64,000 nucleotides of DNA from Streptomyces sp. f51. GTDB taxonomy: Bacteria; Actinomycetota; Actinomycetes; Streptomycetales; Streptomycetaceae. The notes below the pieces were generated by a model. It did not search any database. It had not been told where the DNA came from and was given only the letters and a program-made list of their open reading frames with translations. How positions within the stretch are numbered: the stretch's first letter is position 1; every line of letters begins with the position of its first letter. The position numbers and the translations under genes are program-made. The stretch spans positions 5,055,001-5,119,000 of the forward strand of contig NZ_CP149798.1 of the NCBI RefSeq assembly GCF_037940415.1. The letters are read 5' to 3'. Shown piece by piece: positions 41,977 to 49,885 of this stretch.

Positions 41977-42894
41977 ATGACACCTGACCGCAAGACCCCG
42001 CGGCCACGGGCCGTGAACCGCCTGGACGATGACCACCTGTGTACCGCGCTGGAGTTGGCAGCGGTCGGCGTGCCGGTGCTGCCTCTGCGGAAGGGGAAGG
42101 GCCCGTTCGGGAACTGCCGCGCGTGCGCCAAGAATGCTTGCGGCGGCCGACCGAACATGAAGAGCGCGGGGCTCTGCCAGTGCCCCGGTGTCTGCCACGC
42201 GTGGGCCGCAGCCACCACCGACCTGAGTGTCATCAACTCCCCTCTGTGGGCAGCAGCATGGCGTCAAGCCGTGTGCGCCGGCTACCACCCCGGAGGTGCG
42301 GGGCTGACTGTGGTCGACCTCGACAACGCGACGGCCGTCGCGTGGGCGCGCGAGACGCTGCCGGTCACGCGCACGGTGGTCACGACGCGCGGTGAGCACT
42401 GGCTGTACCAGGGCGTCATGCCGTCGCACAACGCAGTGCGGGCGGGCGTGGACATAAAGTCCAGCATGTCCTACGCCCGTTGGCTCGGACCTGGCACCGG
42501 CATCATGGCCGCCCTGCCGCCTGCCGTCCTCGCCTTGGTCGTGAGGGAAGAGACCACCCCCGCCCGCGGGGAGGTGGTCTCTTCCCTCCCTGCGGGCGCC
42601 ACGTGGGATCGGACGGTGGCCACCGGCTGCCGCCACACCGAGCAGTACATCCGCACCGGCCTCGAACGCGGCCTCGCCCTCGTGCGCGCCCGCGCCGAAT
42701 CCGGGGCCGCCTCACAGGCGTTCGGTGTCGCCCGGTTCCTGGGAGCTCAGCACGCGCAGTGCCCCGGACCGTGCGGGCTGGACGCTATCGGCTGGCAGAT
42801 CGCCGCGGCGGCCGTCTCCGTCGGTGTGCCCGAGGGCTACGCGCGCCGCGCGGTCGCCAACGGTCTCCAGACGGCCGAGAGGAGCGCGGCGTGA
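41977..42894 (+). CDS. Prim-Pol type replication protein (bifunctional primase/polymerase N-terminal)
   Basis: 305 aa from ATG 41,977. The Prim-Pol fold is suggested by ALELAAVGVPVLPL near the start, a Cys-rich zinc part (CRACAKNACGG ... CQCPGVCHAWA), the acidic pair in GLTVVDLDNA, and TTRGEHWLYQ with VDIKSS, the usual active-site order. Prim-Pol proteins are one of the three initiator classes of AICEs, and no RepSA or RepAM protein is present in element B. A 16-bp perfect hairpin lies within the coding sequence. The stop overlaps the next gene by 4 bases. Confidence 0.85.
   Translation: MTPDRKTPRPRAVNRLDDDHLCTALELAAVGVPVLPLRKGKGPFGNCRACAKNACGGRPNMKSAGLCQCPGVCHAWAAATTDLSVINSPLWAAAWRQAVCAGYHPGGAGLTVVDLDNATAVAWARETLPVTRTVVTTRGEHWLYQGVMPSHNAVRAGVDIKSSMSYARWLGPGTGIMAALPPAVLALVVREETTPARGEVVSSLPAGATWDRTVATGCRHTEQYIRTGLERGLALVRARAESGAASQAFGVARFLGAQHAQCPGPCGLDAIGWQIAAAAVSVGVPEGYARRAVANGLQTAERSAA
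42543..42588. repeat. Perfect 16-bp hairpin inside the Prim-Pol gene
   Basis: GAGGGAAGAGACCACC (42,543-42,558) pairs exactly with GGTGGTCTCTTCCCTC (42,573-42,588); loop 14 bases, including CCCGCGGG. Such a structure inside a coding sequence is unusual and could be part of a replication origin or a regulator of mRNA. Confidence 0.75.
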
Positions 42895-43076
42895 CCGTTA
42901 AGTCCCGAACTCATCTCAAAAGGCAGCAGAACGCCGTACAGCGCCCATCGCGGGCGACCGTGGGCGACCGAAAGGGCGTCGCCGAAGGCGTCCGCACTGC
43001 CGTTGGTCCTGACCCGCAGAGGGGCGACGGCCGTCGCCCGCTGTTGAGCCCCCTCGAAGGGAGGGCGGCCTCATGA
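42891..43076 (+). CDS. Small basic protein between Prim-Pol and DUF3987 genes
   Basis: 61 aa, Arg/Lys-rich (VKSRTHLKRQQNAVQRPSR). Real gene status rests on spacing: GTGA overlap with the gene before and ATGA overlap with the gene after. No family recognised; possibly nucleic-acid binding. Confidence 0.55.
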   Translation: MTVKSRTHLKRQQNAVQRPSRATVGDRKGVAEGVRTAVGPDPQRGDGRRPLLSPLEGRAAS

Positions 43077-44617
43077 CCACACAGCCTGTGGACAGCCCCG
43101 ACCTGTGGGCCGGACTGTCCACCCTGGAAGAGCCGCCCGTGCCCGTGTGGGAGGACCCTGTTCCACTCGCCGGACCGCGCAAGCTCACCGCCTTCCCCGT
43201 CGGCGCGCTGCCGGGCTGGCTGCGGGAGTTCGTGGCCGCAGTCGCCGAGGAGACACAGACCCCTGTCGACCTCGCCGGATGTGTCGCTCTGTCCGTGCTC
43301 GCCACGGCGGCCGGCGGCCGGTCGCAGGTGCAGGTGCGCGGGCACTGGCGCGAGCCCACCAACCTCTACGTCGTCGTCTCGCTGCCGCCCGCCAACCGCA
43401 AGTCCGCCGTGTTCGGCCTGCTCACGGACCCGCTGTACGAGGCAGAACAGCAACTCCGCACGCTGACCCAACCGGCCATCGTGGAAGCCGAGATGACCGT
43501 GCGCCTCGCCAAGGAGGCGGCCGACAAGGCCACCGCCAAGGCAGCATCCGCGAGCACGGACGAGCGGGATCAACTGGTGGCCACCGCGATCGCCCTGGCG
43601 CAGACTGCGGACAGCGTGACCGTGCCGGCCAAACCGCAGTTGCTCGCCGACGACACCACGGCCGAGACGGTCACCTCGCGTATGGCGGAGCAGGGCGGCC
43701 GGATCGCCGTCATGTCCGCCGAGGGCGACATCTTCGACATCATCGCCGGACGCTACTCCGGCAAGCCCAACATGGGCGTCTTCCTCAAAGGCCACGCCGG
43801 CGACCGCCTCAAGGTCGACCGGCAGACCCGCGAGGAATACATCGAACACCCCGCCCTCACCATGGGCTTGTGCGTCCAGCCGCAGGTCTTGGACGACATC
43901 GGACGGCAAGACGGGTTCAAGGGCCGCGGCCTGCTCGGCAGGTTCCTCTACTCGGTTCCCGAGTCGCTGGTCGGCCGCCGCAAGATTGAGCCCGACCCCA
44001 TCCCCGAGCAGGTGATGGAGACCTACCGGCGCCACGTCCTGGACCTGACACTGTTCCTTGCCGAGTGGACCGACCCCGCCCTCATCCAGCTCACTCCCGA
44101 GGCCGTCGCCACCCTCACCGCCTTTCAGGCGCGAGTGGAACCGATGCTGGAAGCCCGCGGCGGCATCATGGGGCAGATCGGCGACTGGGGCGGCAAGCTG
44201 GTCGGCGCCACCGCTCGCATGGCCGCCCTGCTCCACCTCGCCGAACACCTGACCAAGGGGCACACGGTGCCCGTGGCGGAAGCGACCGTGCGCGCCGCGA
44301 TCGCGCTGGCCGAGTACTTCATCAGCCACAGCCTCGCCGCGTTCGACTCGATGGGCGCCGACCGCATCGCCGAACGGGCCCGCACCGTGCTGGAAGCGCT
44401 GCGCACCCACGGGTGGCGCGAGGTCAGCAAGCGGGACCTGATGGTGAAGCTCTCCCGCTCCGAGTTCCGCACCGCCAACGACTTGGACCCCGTGTTGGCC
44501 CTGCTGGAAGACCACGGATACGTGCGCGCCCAAGCTGCCCACCGCACCGGAGGACGCGGCCGGCCACCCTCCCCCCGCTACCTGGTCCACCCCCGCCTGA
44601 CCGACCCGACCGCCTGA
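43073..44617 (+). CDS. DUF3987 replication-associated protein
   Basis: 514 aa. The central part matches the DUF3987 (YfjI-like) plan: LPGWLREFVAAVAEETQTPVDL, then VVSLPPANRKSAV, which is a degenerate Walker A (PPANRKS), then a helical segment and ISAEGDIFD-like region (VMSAEGDIFDIIAGRYSG). It is regularly paired with Prim-Pol proteins and likely acts as the helicase-like or loader partner in replication after excision. The C-terminus has a winged-helix-like end. Coupled to the small basic gene upstream. An iteron-like repeat block starts 8 bases after its stop. Confidence 0.82.
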   Translation: MTTQPVDSPDLWAGLSTLEEPPVPVWEDPVPLAGPRKLTAFPVGALPGWLREFVAAVAEETQTPVDLAGCVALSVLATAAGGRSQVQVRGHWREPTNLYVVVSLPPANRKSAVFGLLTDPLYEAEQQLRTLTQPAIVEAEMTVRLAKEAADKATAKAASASTDERDQLVATAIALAQTADSVTVPAKPQLLADDTTAETVTSRMAEQGGRIAVMSAEGDIFDIIAGRYSGKPNMGVFLKGHAGDRLKVDRQTREEYIEHPALTMGLCVQPQVLDDIGRQDGFKGRGLLGRFLYSVPESLVGRRKIEPDPIPEQVMETYRRHVLDLTLFLAEWTDPALIQLTPEAVATLTAFQARVEPMLEARGGIMGQIGDWGGKLVGATARMAALLHLAEHLTKGHTVPVAEATVRAAIALAEYFISHSLAAFDSMGADRIAERARTVLEALRTHGWREVSKRDLMVKLSRSEFRTANDLDPVLALLEDHGYVRAQAAHRTGGRGRPPSPRYLVHPRLTDPTA

Positions 44618-44624
44618 CCCCCGC

Positions 44625-44877
44625 CACAGAAACCACAGAATCACAGAAATACCCCGGCAAGCCCCTGACCAGCGCAGACAGCCGCGTCAGGGGCTTGCGG
44701 TGCGCTGCCGCAGAAACGAACCGAGAAGCCACAGAAATAACCGGGCACCGGCCGTACCGGTCCGGCCGCCTATTTCTGTGGAGCTTTCCGCGATTTCTGT
44801 GACGACCTGCACCGTGCGGCATCGCCGCAGGTCAGACCCGCGATCCAGGGTTTCTGTGTATTTCGTGGTTTCTGTGG
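44625..44877. repeat. Iteron-like CACAGAAA array around a hairpin
   Basis: CACAGAAA occurs at 44,625, 44,642 and 44,730, with variants at 44,634 and 44,709; its complement TTTCTGTG occurs at 44,773, 44,794, 44,851 and 44,869. Copies on the left point one way and those on the right the other. A 13-bp perfect hairpin GCAAGCCCCTGAC / GTCAGGGGCTTGC (44,657-44,669 / 44,686-44,698) lies among the left copies and probably ends the replication operon. Candidate origin or xis/int control site. Confidence 0.75.
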
Positions 44878-44929
44878 CGGCTCTCGGCTGGTTCCCACCT
44901 TCCCTTGCCCTCTCGCCCCAGGAGGAGTC

Positions 44930-45121
44930 GTGGCCAAGCCCCGCGACGAGATGCTGACCATCCCGGAAGTGATCGAAGAGATAGGCGTACCGCGAGCGAC
45001 GTTCTACCGCTGGCGGCAGTACAAGAAGGGCCCGAAGTCCATCAAGCTCCCGAACGGCGCAGTGCGCATCCGCCGGTCCGAACTGAGCCGGTGGCTCCAG
45101 ACGCTGGAGGAGAGCGCGTGA
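44930..45121 (+). CDS. xis: Excisionase of element B
   Basis: 63 aa from GTG 44,930, with AGGAGG in place. HTH: MLTIPEVIEEIGVPRATFYRW, then KLPNGAVRIRRSELSRWLQTL. Paralogue of the element A excisionase. Stop and int start overlap by 4 bases (GTGA). The repeat array upstream may control its expression. Confidence 0.88.
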   Translation: MAKPRDEMLTIPEVIEEIGVPRATFYRWRQYKKGPKSIKLPNGAVRIRRSELSRWLQTLEESA

Positions 45122-46563
45122 CGAAGGGCACCGGCAGTGGGGCCGAGCAGAACAACCGCTCGGCCCCGGAGGGGTTTTCGCTCGATGTCCGCCTGTGGAA
45201 GGTGTCCAAGGCGCAGAGCAAGACCCGTCCCTACCAACTCCGTTGGAAAGTCGGAGGGAAGGTAAGTAGTGCAACCTTTGCCACGGTGGCGCTCGCAGAG
45301 AGCCGCAGATCTGAACTGTGGCAGGCAATGCGTCGTGGCGAGGCATTCCGCATCACGGACGGTCTGCCTGAATCCGAGGTACGGGCCGAGGCCAGTGCAG
45401 AGCAAGCCCGTGAGGAACTACCCTGGTTCGCGTTCTGTCGCGAGTACATGGCGATGCGCTGGCCGACCGCCGCAGCCAAGACCCGTGAGGGCATCGCCGA
45501 TGGGCTCGCCGCGGTGACGCTGGCTCTGGTTGAGCAGGAACAGAAAATTCCGTCGCCGGAAGAGCTGCGTCTCGCCTTCCGGTGGGCGGTCATTCCCAAG
45601 AACGCCGAACTTGACCCGCCGGAGGAACTTGAAGACGCTTACGGGTGGATCTCAAGGAAATCGCTTCTCGTCTCTTCGTTGGAAGACCCGAAGATCCTTC
45701 GCGATGTTCAGTATCGGATCTCCTTCAAACTGGACGGCACCCCCGCGGCGGGGGAGACCTCCCGTCGTCGTCGGCGCGCGCTTAACACCGCAGTTGAATA
45801 CGCCATCGAGCGCAAGCTTCTGACGGAGAATCCACTCACCGCTATCAAGAGGGTGAAGAGTGCTTCATCGGACCGTGTGGACCCCCGCGTTCTGGTGAAC
45901 AAGACGCAGGCTGCTCAACTCCTCGCCTCGGTCTCGTACGTCGGGACATGGGATCGCAAGAAGGGTCGGCGTCTGGTGGGCTTCTACGCGGTCATGTACT
46001 TCGCGGGGCTTCGTCCGAGCGAGGCTGTAGGCCTCAGCAAGGCTGATTGCTTCCTTCCGGAGAAGGGGTGGGGCGTTCTGACGCTTCACGACACGCACCC
46101 CGTGTCGGGCAAGCAATGGACAGACAGCGGAGAACGCCACGACAAGCGCGGGCTGAAGTCGAGGGACGCCAAGGAAGACCGGCCAGTCCCGATACCCCCG
46201 CCGCTCGTTGCCATGCTCCGCGCCCACCTGAAGGAGTTCGGCACGGCCAAGGACGGACGGCTCTTCACGAACGAACGGGGAGGTCTGGTGGGCAGCAGCA
46301 CCTATTGGCGCGTGTGGCGGGATGCTCGCGCGTACGCCCTCCCACCGGACCTTCAGACGTCCACCCACGGGGGACGGCCGTACGACCTGCGGCACACCTG
46401 CATCACGACATGGCTGAACGCCGGTGTGCCCGTGGCCGAGGTCGCCCGGAGGGTCGGCAACTCGCCGGAGGTCATCCACCGTGTCTACGAAGGGTGTATC
46501 TACGGCCAGGAACAGGCCATGAACAGGAAGATCGAGATGGAACTCGATTGGCCGGACGAGTGA
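45118..46563 (+). CDS. int: Tyrosine site-specific integrase of element B
   Basis: 481 aa from the GTG overlapping xis. Catalytic landmarks: Arg299 in GLRPSEAVGL, YDLRHTCITTWLNAG, and Tyr457 in HRVYEGC. Core-binding domain at residues ~100-190. It is paralogous to the element A integrase across the whole length. The target is the tRNA-Arg(CCG) gene, given the 43-bp repeats at both ends of the element. Instead of lying directly beside the attachment site it is separated from it by a subtilase gene pair. Confidence 0.92.
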   Translation: MTKGTGSGAEQNNRSAPEGFSLDVRLWKVSKAQSKTRPYQLRWKVGGKVSSATFATVALAESRRSELWQAMRRGEAFRITDGLPESEVRAEASAEQAREELPWFAFCREYMAMRWPTAAAKTREGIADGLAAVTLALVEQEQKIPSPEELRLAFRWAVIPKNAELDPPEELEDAYGWISRKSLLVSSLEDPKILRDVQYRISFKLDGTPAAGETSRRRRRALNTAVEYAIERKLLTENPLTAIKRVKSASSDRVDPRVLVNKTQAAQLLASVSYVGTWDRKKGRRLVGFYAVMYFAGLRPSEAVGLSKADCFLPEKGWGVLTLHDTHPVSGKQWTDSGERHDKRGLKSRDAKEDRPVPIPPPLVAMLRAHLKEFGTAKDGRLFTNERGGLVGSSTYWRVWRDARAYALPPDLQTSTHGGRPYDLRHTCITTWLNAGVPVAEVARRVGNSPEVIHRVYEGCIYGQEQAMNRKIEMELDWPDE

Positions 46564-46834
46564 GCTGACCATGTCGGATATGGGGCGCTGGGTTCAGGGC
46601 ACGCCCGGTTGCCCTGCTCATCTCGACTCATTCGCCGTCCAGTTGACCAGTGTGTTCCGTGGGGCACGGTGCTGCTACCGGCGCCCCGCAGGTCGCTGCT
46701 GCGAGGAAGGACAATTCCGTGCATTTGCCGCGTCCTGGCTCGTATCCACTTTTGATGCACTCAGGTGGCGCGTCCGCTGGAGGAGCCGCAGCCTGGAGAC
46801 GCTTAGTTCTCTTACCTTTGAGGCTGGTGGCCGA

Positions 46835-48175
46835 ATGCGCGTTCTAATTCAGATGCGTGTAGCTCCGGATATCACTGCCGGAGTCATCGACGAACCGGAC
46901 AAGCAAACGCCTTCGGATGTCGCCGGTGATCTCCCCGGCGTCGTCGTGGATCACACTTATCTCCCTGTGGCGATGCCTAAACCGGTACCTGTGGAGCCAG
47001 GTGTTCTATCGCTTCGGCAGCCGCTCACATTCTCGCTGAATCGTGACGAGGCAAGCGTGCTTGTGCGAGGCGAGATTGCAGATGACGAACTGGCAGTGCG
47101 TCTGGCGTCACTGTCCATGCAACGGCCGGACATCATCGGTGTGTTCTCCGACGCGGCGGTGCAAACCCTTCCTGTCCGTCCCGGGGACCCACCCGATGGC
47201 AGCTGGGAGGACGTAGCTCGGCAGCTACTTGTTGAGGAGCTGGGAAGAGAGGGGCTGACCGGTACCTCGGTGCCTGTTGCTGTTGTCGATACGGGTATCA
47301 ATGCTGGTCACTTGTCCACAGCGCGTGGAGACTTTGCGATTGACACAGCTGAGAGTTGGAGTCCTCCGAGCGTTCCTCATCTTCCAGGGGAGTTCCCCGT
47401 TGGCCACGGCACGATGTGTGCTTTCGATGCGCTCATCGCGGCTCCGGGCGCCACCATTTTGGACGTGTCCGTGCTTCTATCGCGGCGCAGGGAGCGGACC
47501 GTCATGGAGGGGTATCTGTCCGACGCTGTCGCGGCCTACGCTCATCTCCGCCGGCTGCTCACTAGTCTGCCAGTCGACAGGCGCACCCTTGTTGTGACCA
47601 ACAGTTGGGGGGTTTTCGACCCCGACACCGACTTCCCTCCTGGCCACCCGGGTAACTACTCAGACAGTCTTGCGCACCCTTTTAACTTGGCTGTTGCAGG
47701 CCTGGAGGCCGCGGGTGCGGATCTCGTCTTCGCCGCAGGCAACTGTGGAAGGGAATACCCCGACGGCAGATGTCGTTTTGAGAGTCGTCCTATTGTCGGT
47801 GCAAACTCGCATCCGCAGGTCTTGTCGATCGGCGGTGTAGATGTCAAGGGAACTCGGGTGGGTTACTCATCACAGGGCCCAGGGCGCCTGGACGTTGAGA
47901 AGCCGGACGTATGCTCCTTCACGCACTTCCTCGGTTCGGAGGCGTTCGGGTCGGGGACACCTGACTCAGGGACATCTGCGGCCTGCCCGGTTGTCGCTGG
48001 CGTGGTGGCCGCGCTTCGAACCAGGTGGTTGCCAGAGCGGGTCAGTCCGAAGGAGCTGCGGCGGATCATCAAGCGGACTGCGGATGACCGTAACGAGGCG
48101 GTCTTCAGCAACGATTACGGATATGGGCTGCTCAATGTGCGTGGCGTCCTGGAGACGCTGCGTCGGCGCCGATGA
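46835..48175 (+). CDS. Subtilisin-like (S8) serine protease without signal peptide
   Basis: 446 aa from ATG 46,835; an earlier ATG at 46,571 would add 88 residues of poor coding quality, so I left it out. The catalytic triad is clear: Asp152 in VAVVDTGI, His191 in VGHGTMCAFDAL, Ser381 in SGTSAACPVVAGVV, with the oxyanion Asn in FAAGNCG. Residues 1-140 form a propeptide-like or sensor domain with no membrane or secretion signal, so the enzyme is likely cytoplasmic. A small gene follows 21 bases on. It sits in the int-to-tRNA gap of element B. Intracellular subtilases there may be effectors of defence or competition. Confidence 0.85.
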   Translation: MRVLIQMRVAPDITAGVIDEPDKQTPSDVAGDLPGVVVDHTYLPVAMPKPVPVEPGVLSLRQPLTFSLNRDEASVLVRGEIADDELAVRLASLSMQRPDIIGVFSDAAVQTLPVRPGDPPDGSWEDVARQLLVEELGREGLTGTSVPVAVVDTGINAGHLSTARGDFAIDTAESWSPPSVPHLPGEFPVGHGTMCAFDALIAAPGATILDVSVLLSRRRERTVMEGYLSDAVAAYAHLRRLLTSLPVDRRTLVVTNSWGVFDPDTDFPPGHPGNYSDSLAHPFNLAVAGLEAAGADLVFAAGNCGREYPDGRCRFESRPIVGANSHPQVLSIGGVDVKGTRVGYSSQGPGRLDVEKPDVCSFTHFLGSEAFGSGTPDSGTSAACPVVAGVVAALRTRWLPERVSPKELRRIIKRTADDRNEAVFSNDYGYGLLNVRGVLETLRRRR

Positions 48176-48196
48176 GGCCCTGGACTGGTGGTTTAG

Positions 48197-48460
48197 ATGC
48201 TGAGTAATCGCAAACTTCTCGTCACTGTGACCCTACCCACGGCCGCGACATTTGAGCAAGCCCTGGATCGTTTGGGTCTATCGACTGAAGAGGCGGATGC
48301 CGACTACGGGCTGGTCCCACTCAGGGAAGAAGCCGGTAAGTATGCCCTCCTGGTCACGGAGGCCGCGGCAGCCCGCTTGGAGCACGAGGAAGGGTCTAAG
48401 CGGCCCGATGGCGTCTTCTCCAACCCCAAGATCGAGCCTTTTGGGCCGCCAGTGATGTGA
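48197..48460 (+). CDS. Small protein paired with the subtilase
   Basis: 87 aa. Starts KLLVTVTLPTAATFEQALDRLGLS and continues DYGLVPLREEAGKYALLVTEAAAARL, a beta-alpha-beta-beta plan like small protease-inhibitor or propeptide domains (I9-like). No catalytic motif. Given its place right after the protease, an inhibitor, chaperone or antitoxin role is plausible but unproven. A strong terminator follows. Confidence 0.6.
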   Translation: MLSNRKLLVTVTLPTAATFEQALDRLGLSTEEADADYGLVPLREEAGKYALLVTEAAAARLEHEEGSKRPDGVFSNPKIEPFGPPVM

Positions 48461-48577
48461 TCCGTGCGGGCTGGCCCTGCGTCGCCTGAAGCCTTGCCTG
48501 GCCTCGTAGCCATCTCAAGGTAGTGGGCAGTCGGGTCTATCGCAGCTCTATCGCGATCAGCGCGCAACAACGACAAA

Positions 48578-48610
48578 GAGCGGGACCCAGTGAGACTGGG
48601 TCCCGCTCTC
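48578..48610. terminator. Strong bidirectional terminator
   Basis: AGAGCGGGACCCAG (48,578-48,591) pairs perfectly with CTGGGTCCCGCTCT (48,597-48,610), 5-base loop. It ends the subtilase operon from the left and the tRNA transcript from the right. Confidence 0.88.
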
Positions 48611-48662
48611 TCATGTCGGCATCCGCCCTGGTCAGCGCTTGATTTCTGCTGTTCCTAGGCGA

Positions 48663-48705
48663 GTGCCCCCGGCAGGATTCGAACCTGCGCACACGGCTCC
48701 GGAGG
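48663..48705. repeat. Attachment site within tRNA-Arg(CCG)
   Basis: 43 bases identical to 27,338-27,380; right end of element B. Covers the tRNA from the anticodon loop to the 3' end. Confidence 0.92.
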
Positions 48706-48735
48706 CCGTTGCTCTATCCCCTGAGCTACGGGGGC
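48664..48735 (-). tRNA. tRNA-Arg, anticodon CCG
   Basis: Minus-strand cloverleaf: acceptor GCCCCCG pairs with CGGGGGC, anticodon arm ACGGC-CTCCGGA-GCCGT gives anticodon CCG, and the T arm has GGTTCGAATCC. CCA is not encoded in the expected place. It reads the Arg codon CGG. The 3' 43 bases serve as the attachment site of element B, and insertion has kept the tRNA sequence intact. Confidence 0.95.
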
Positions 48736-48937
48736 GTGTCGGGCGCTTTGTGCGGCGACGGGTAGAACCCTACCAGCTCTTTCAGGGGTGATCGCCACGT
48801 GTTTTGGATGGAGCGGGTGGTGTTGCGGAGGTGGGTGGGGGGAGTGAGGTGCGGGTCTGCGCGGGGGGTGGGGGCCGGGCGGGGCGGAAGTGGGGAAAAG
48901 CCGGACGCGGGCGTGGGCGCGGACCTACTCTCGAGTT

Positions 48938-49381
48938 GTGTCAGGCGCGTCCGGCCGGGTGCTTGTTGTGGACGACAACAAGGTCATCCGGCAGCTGATC
49001 AGGGTCAACCTCGAGCTGGAGGGTCTCGAGGTCGTGACCGCGGCTGACGGTGCCGAGTGTCTGGACGTCGTCCACCAGGTTCGGCCCGATGTCGTCACCC
49101 TCGACGTCGTGATGCCCCGGCTCGACGGCCTCCGTACCGCCGCTCGGCTGCGCGCCGACCCGCGGACCCGGAATCTGCCCGTCGCCATCGTCAGTGCCTG
49201 CACGCAGTACGAGGTCGAGAGCGGGCTCGACCTCGGCGTCGACGCCTTTCTCGCCAAGCCCTTCGAGCCCTCCGAACTTGTCCGGCTCGTACGGCAGTTG
49301 ATCGAGCGGCGCGAGGTGGGTGGCGGTGGGCCGGACGGTGCCGTCGAGGAGACCGAGCGGGCCGGGCGCACCGGTCATTGA
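48938..49381 (+). CDS. Single-domain response regulator
   Basis: 147 aa from GTG 48,938. Receiver domain with the acidic pair in VLVVDDNKVIRQ, phospho-acceptor Asp in LDVVMPRLDG, Ser in IVSACTQ, and Lys in FLAKPFEPSEL. No output domain; the C-terminal tail is Gly/Glu-rich. It could be a phospho-relay or protein-interaction regulator. It is the first chromosomal gene on the right of the tRNA, and no histidine kinase is adjacent. Confidence 0.88.
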   Translation: MSGASGRVLVVDDNKVIRQLIRVNLELEGLEVVTAADGAECLDVVHQVRPDVVTLDVVMPRLDGLRTAARLRADPRTRNLPVAIVSACTQYEVESGLDLGVDAFLAKPFEPSELVRLVRQLIERREVGGGGPDGAVEETERAGRTGH

Positions 49382-49885
49382 CCCCCGCCTCAGCGAGTGC
49401 CGTGTCATTGGCTTCCCCTTCATCGGCTTCCCCGTCGTCGAGTTCCGCCTCATCGGCTTCCCTGTCGCCGAGGGCCGCCCCATCGAGTTCCGCGGCGACC
49501 GCTTCCGCGTCGACCACTGAGCTGTGGAGCCGCCGCCGCATGCCGGTCCGGTTCAGGTTCATGGGGGGTTCCGTGCGTCGGGTGGCCGCGTTTGTCCGCT
49601 GAAGGCCCCGGCCATCCCGCCCCGGCCATCCCGCCTCGCCCCGGCCACCCCGCCTCGCCGTCGCGAACAGGTCCGTCGCGACGGACCCGTTCGGACCCGT
49701 TCGGGCTCCGGCTGGGATCCCGGTCCGTCCGAGCCGCGCCCCTCCCCGCACCGCCGACGCCCGCACCGGCGCCCCCGGCGCCCCCGCCCCCCGCGCAGCC
49801 ACCCCGCCCCCATCCCCCGTCCACATCCCGGACCATCGTCAAACCGGCTCGCGTTCCCACCCCCCTCCTCCCCTAGGCTTGTCCC
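49382..49885. other. Repetitive non-coding region
   Basis: About 500 bases. The first part (49,395-49,515) is a degenerate tandem repeat of GGCTTCCCC / GAGTTCCGC units. The second (49,600-49,660) repeats CCCCGGCCATCCCGCC-like units. Codon-like frames exist on both strands but have low-complexity products, so I see no gene. Confidence 0.5.

Larger units (their letters stand above)
27338..48705. mobile_element. Element B: AICE with Prim-Pol replication module in tRNA-Arg(CCG)
   Basis: Bounded by exact 43-bp direct repeats, one inside the intact tRNA-Arg gene. Contains int and xis at the tRNA side, a Prim-Pol/DUF3987 replication module, a TraB translocase with spread genes, a Pif-like Nudix gene, and cargo at both ends (Shedu-like and Toprim genes on the left, subtilase pair on the right). 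Gene order fits the Prim-Pol class of AICEs described in Streptomyces. All core genes appear intact, so the element may still be mobile. Confidence 0.9.

Noticed and set aside
44905..45117. Upstream extension of the element B integrase
   Set aside because: It would overlap the whole xis gene; the GTGA overlap at 45,118 fits the arrangement in element A.
46571..46834. Upstream in-frame extension of the subtilase
   Set aside because: The extra 88 residues have poor coding character and the start at 46,835 begins a sensible domain.
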